A stretch of DNA of 6,080 bases from Phenylobacterium sp. GTDB taxonomy: Bacteria > Pseudomonadota > Alphaproteobacteria > Caulobacterales > Caulobacteraceae. The DNA is taken from contig JAQGIJ010000126.1 of NCBI GenBank assembly GCA_028291285.1, positions 1 through 6,080 of the forward strand, given 5' to 3'. Of this stretch, positions 5,138-6,080 are shown in pieces. Position 1 is the first letter of the stretch. The number at the start of each line of letters is the position of its first letter. The position numbers and the translations under genes were made by a program. The notes under the pieces were generated by a model that saw only the letters and a list, made by a program, of their open reading frames with translations, did not search any database and was not told where the DNA came from.

Positions 5138-5644
5138 ACCGCGATTCGACCTCTCCGCATCCTGGGGCTCGACCCCGGCCTGCGCCGCACCGGCTGGGGC
5201 GTGGTCGCGGTCTCCGGCGCGCGCCTCGCCCACGTGGCCCACGGGGTCATCGCGCCGAAGGAAAAGCTGGCCTTCGCCGAGCGCCTGCTCGCCCTGTTCG
5301 AGGGCCTGGTCGAGGTGATCGCCGCCTACGCGCCCGACGAGGCGGCCGTGGAGGAGACCTTCGTCAACACCAACGCCTCTTCGACGCTGAAGCTGGGCCA
5401 TGCCCGCGCCTGCTGCCTGATCGCCCCGGCCCGCGCGGGCCTGTCGGTCGCGGAATATGCGCCGTCCGTGGTGAAGAAGGCGGTGGTGGGCACCGGCGCG
5501 GCCGAGAAGGACCAGGTGGGCTTCATGGTCCGCCGCCTGCTGCCGGCGGCGGGGGAGATGGGCGCCGACGCGGCCGACGCGCTCGCGGTCGCCATCGCCC
5601 ACGCGCACCATCGCACGGCCCGGCGCCTCGGAGACGCCGCATGA
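5129..5644 (+). CDS. ruvC: Crossover junction endodeoxyribonuclease RuvC
   Basis: RuvC is the Holliday-junction resolvase: a dimeric Mg2+-dependent nuclease that nicks two opposing strands of junctions processed by RuvAB during recombinational repair. With the start at 5129 it has 171 residues, close to the 173 of E. coli. [14 protein letters not shown] (11-24) carries Asp15; AVEETF carries Glu75; [14 protein letters not shown] carries Asp147 and Asp150, completing the four acidic catalytic residues. [13 protein letters not shown] (82-94) is the conserved central segment. Alternative in-frame starts at 5114 (ATG) and 5096 (TTG) would add 5 or 11 residues; none has a strong ribosome site (GGA lies 4 nt before 5129), and 5129 best matches the usual N-terminus. 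The stop overlaps the ruvA start as ATGA, so the two are translationally coupled. A LexA box sits over the start. Confidence 0.96.
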   Translation: MPNTAIRPLRILGLDPGLRRTGWGVVAVSGARLAHVAHGVIAPKEKLAFAERLLALFEGLVEVIAAYAPDEAAVEETFVNTNASSTLKLGHARACCLIAPARAGLSVAEYAPSVVKKAVVGTGAAEKDQVGFMVRRLLPAAGEMGADAADALAVAIAHAHHRTARRLGDAA

Positions 5645-6080
5645 TCGGCCGGCTGCGCGGCGTGGTCACCGAGGTCGGCGAGGAGGAGGTGCTGATCGAC
5701 GTGGTCGGCGTCGGCTATGTCGTGCGCTGCGGCGCGCGGACCCTCTCGCGGCTGCCCGCGATCGGCGAGGAGGCCGTGCTGCACGTCGAAACCCAATGGG
5801 CCGAGCAGACCGGCATCACCCTCTACGGCTTCCTCTCGCGCGACGAGCGGCGCGCCTATCTGGCCCTGCGGGCGATCCAGGGCGTCGGGCCCAAGGCGGC
5901 GCTCTCGGTGCTGGACGTGCTGCCGCCCGCCGAGCTTGCCTCGGCGGCCGCCCGCGACGACAAGGCCACGGTCGCCCGGGCGCAGGGCGTGGGGCCCAAG
6001 CTCGCCCAGCGCATCGTCACCGAGCTGAAGGGCAAGCCGCTCACCGACCTCACCGCCACGTCCTTCCACCCGCTCCCGCT
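5641..6080 (+). CDS. ruvA: Holliday junction branch migration protein RuvA (3' end beyond window)
   Basis: The first 146 residues of RuvA are visible. It is the tetrameric protein that holds the four-way junction open and loads the RuvB motor. MIGRLRG opens domain I, an OB fold ending at LYGF (61-64). Domain II follows with two helix-hairpin-helix DNA-binding motifs: [13 protein letters not shown] (79-91) and [17 protein letters not shown] (114-130). The flexible linker begins near residue 132; the RuvB-binding domain III is off the window. The start ATG overlaps the ruvC stop by 4 nt, and ruvB would be expected downstream. The segment before LYGF reads [11 protein letters not shown], one residue longer than the usual REDA-type sequence, so the acidic pin (Glu55-Asp56 in E. 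coli) appears as Glu-Gln. Confidence 0.95.
   Translation, partial: MIGRLRGVVTEVGEEEVLIDVVGVGYVVRCGARTLSRLPAIGEEAVLHVETQWAEQTGITLYGFLSRDERRAYLALRAIQGVGPKAALSVLDVLPPAELASAAARDDKATVARAQGVGPKLAQRIVTELKGKPLTDLTATSFHPLP

Noticed and set aside
5326..6069. A 247-codon minus-strand frame opposite ruvC and ruvA
   Set aside because: The plus strand encodes RuvC and RuvA with intact motifs and an ATGA overlap.

Overview
The window is GC-rich, tightly packed bacterial DNA, cut inside a gene at both ends. The gene types, the ruvC-ruvA pair with an alphaproteobacterial-type LexA box, the GANTC sites and the protein sequences point to an alphaproteobacterium, most likely Caulobacteraceae (Caulobacter/Phenylobacterium-like). 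That placement rests on recall of family sequences, not on a search.

Layout: (1) Positions 1-1430, minus strand: a ClpP-like serine protease gene followed 3 nt later by a GH13 alpha-glucosidase gene that runs off the left edge. (2) 1431-1626: a divergent intergenic region with a leader hairpin. (3) 1627-2421, plus strand: an NADP(H)-type short-chain dehydrogenase/reductase resembling DHRS4. Its stop codon shares the tetramer CTAG with the stop of the next, convergent gene. (4) 2418-3764, minus strand: a small single-pass membrane protein gene and a fold-type I (kynurenine/methionine type) aminotransferase gene, read in that order and probably an operon. (5) 3761-3870: two strong consecutive hairpins, one terminator-like and one that covers the start codon of the small gene. 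(6) 3872-4945, minus strand: a signalling protein built as receiver - degenerate histidine-kinase dimerisation domain - degenerate receiver, with no ATPase domain. (7) 4946-5128: a divergent promoter region. (8) 5129-6080, plus strand: ruvC and the start of ruvA, overlapping by ATGA, with a perfect GTTC-N7-GTTC LexA/SOS box over the ruvC start.

The genes do not form one pathway. RuvC and RuvA act together on Holliday junctions and are plausibly SOS-controlled. The other units look independent: carbohydrate hydrolysis plus proteolysis, an oxidoreductase, an amino-acid transaminase with a small membrane protein, and a regulator. The most unusual items are the receiver/pseudo-DHp/pseudo-receiver protein, the ClpP paralogue whose triad Asp reads Asn, and the long hairpin burying the translation start of the small membrane protein gene. 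I saw no tRNA, rRNA, CRISPR array, transposon or phage gene.
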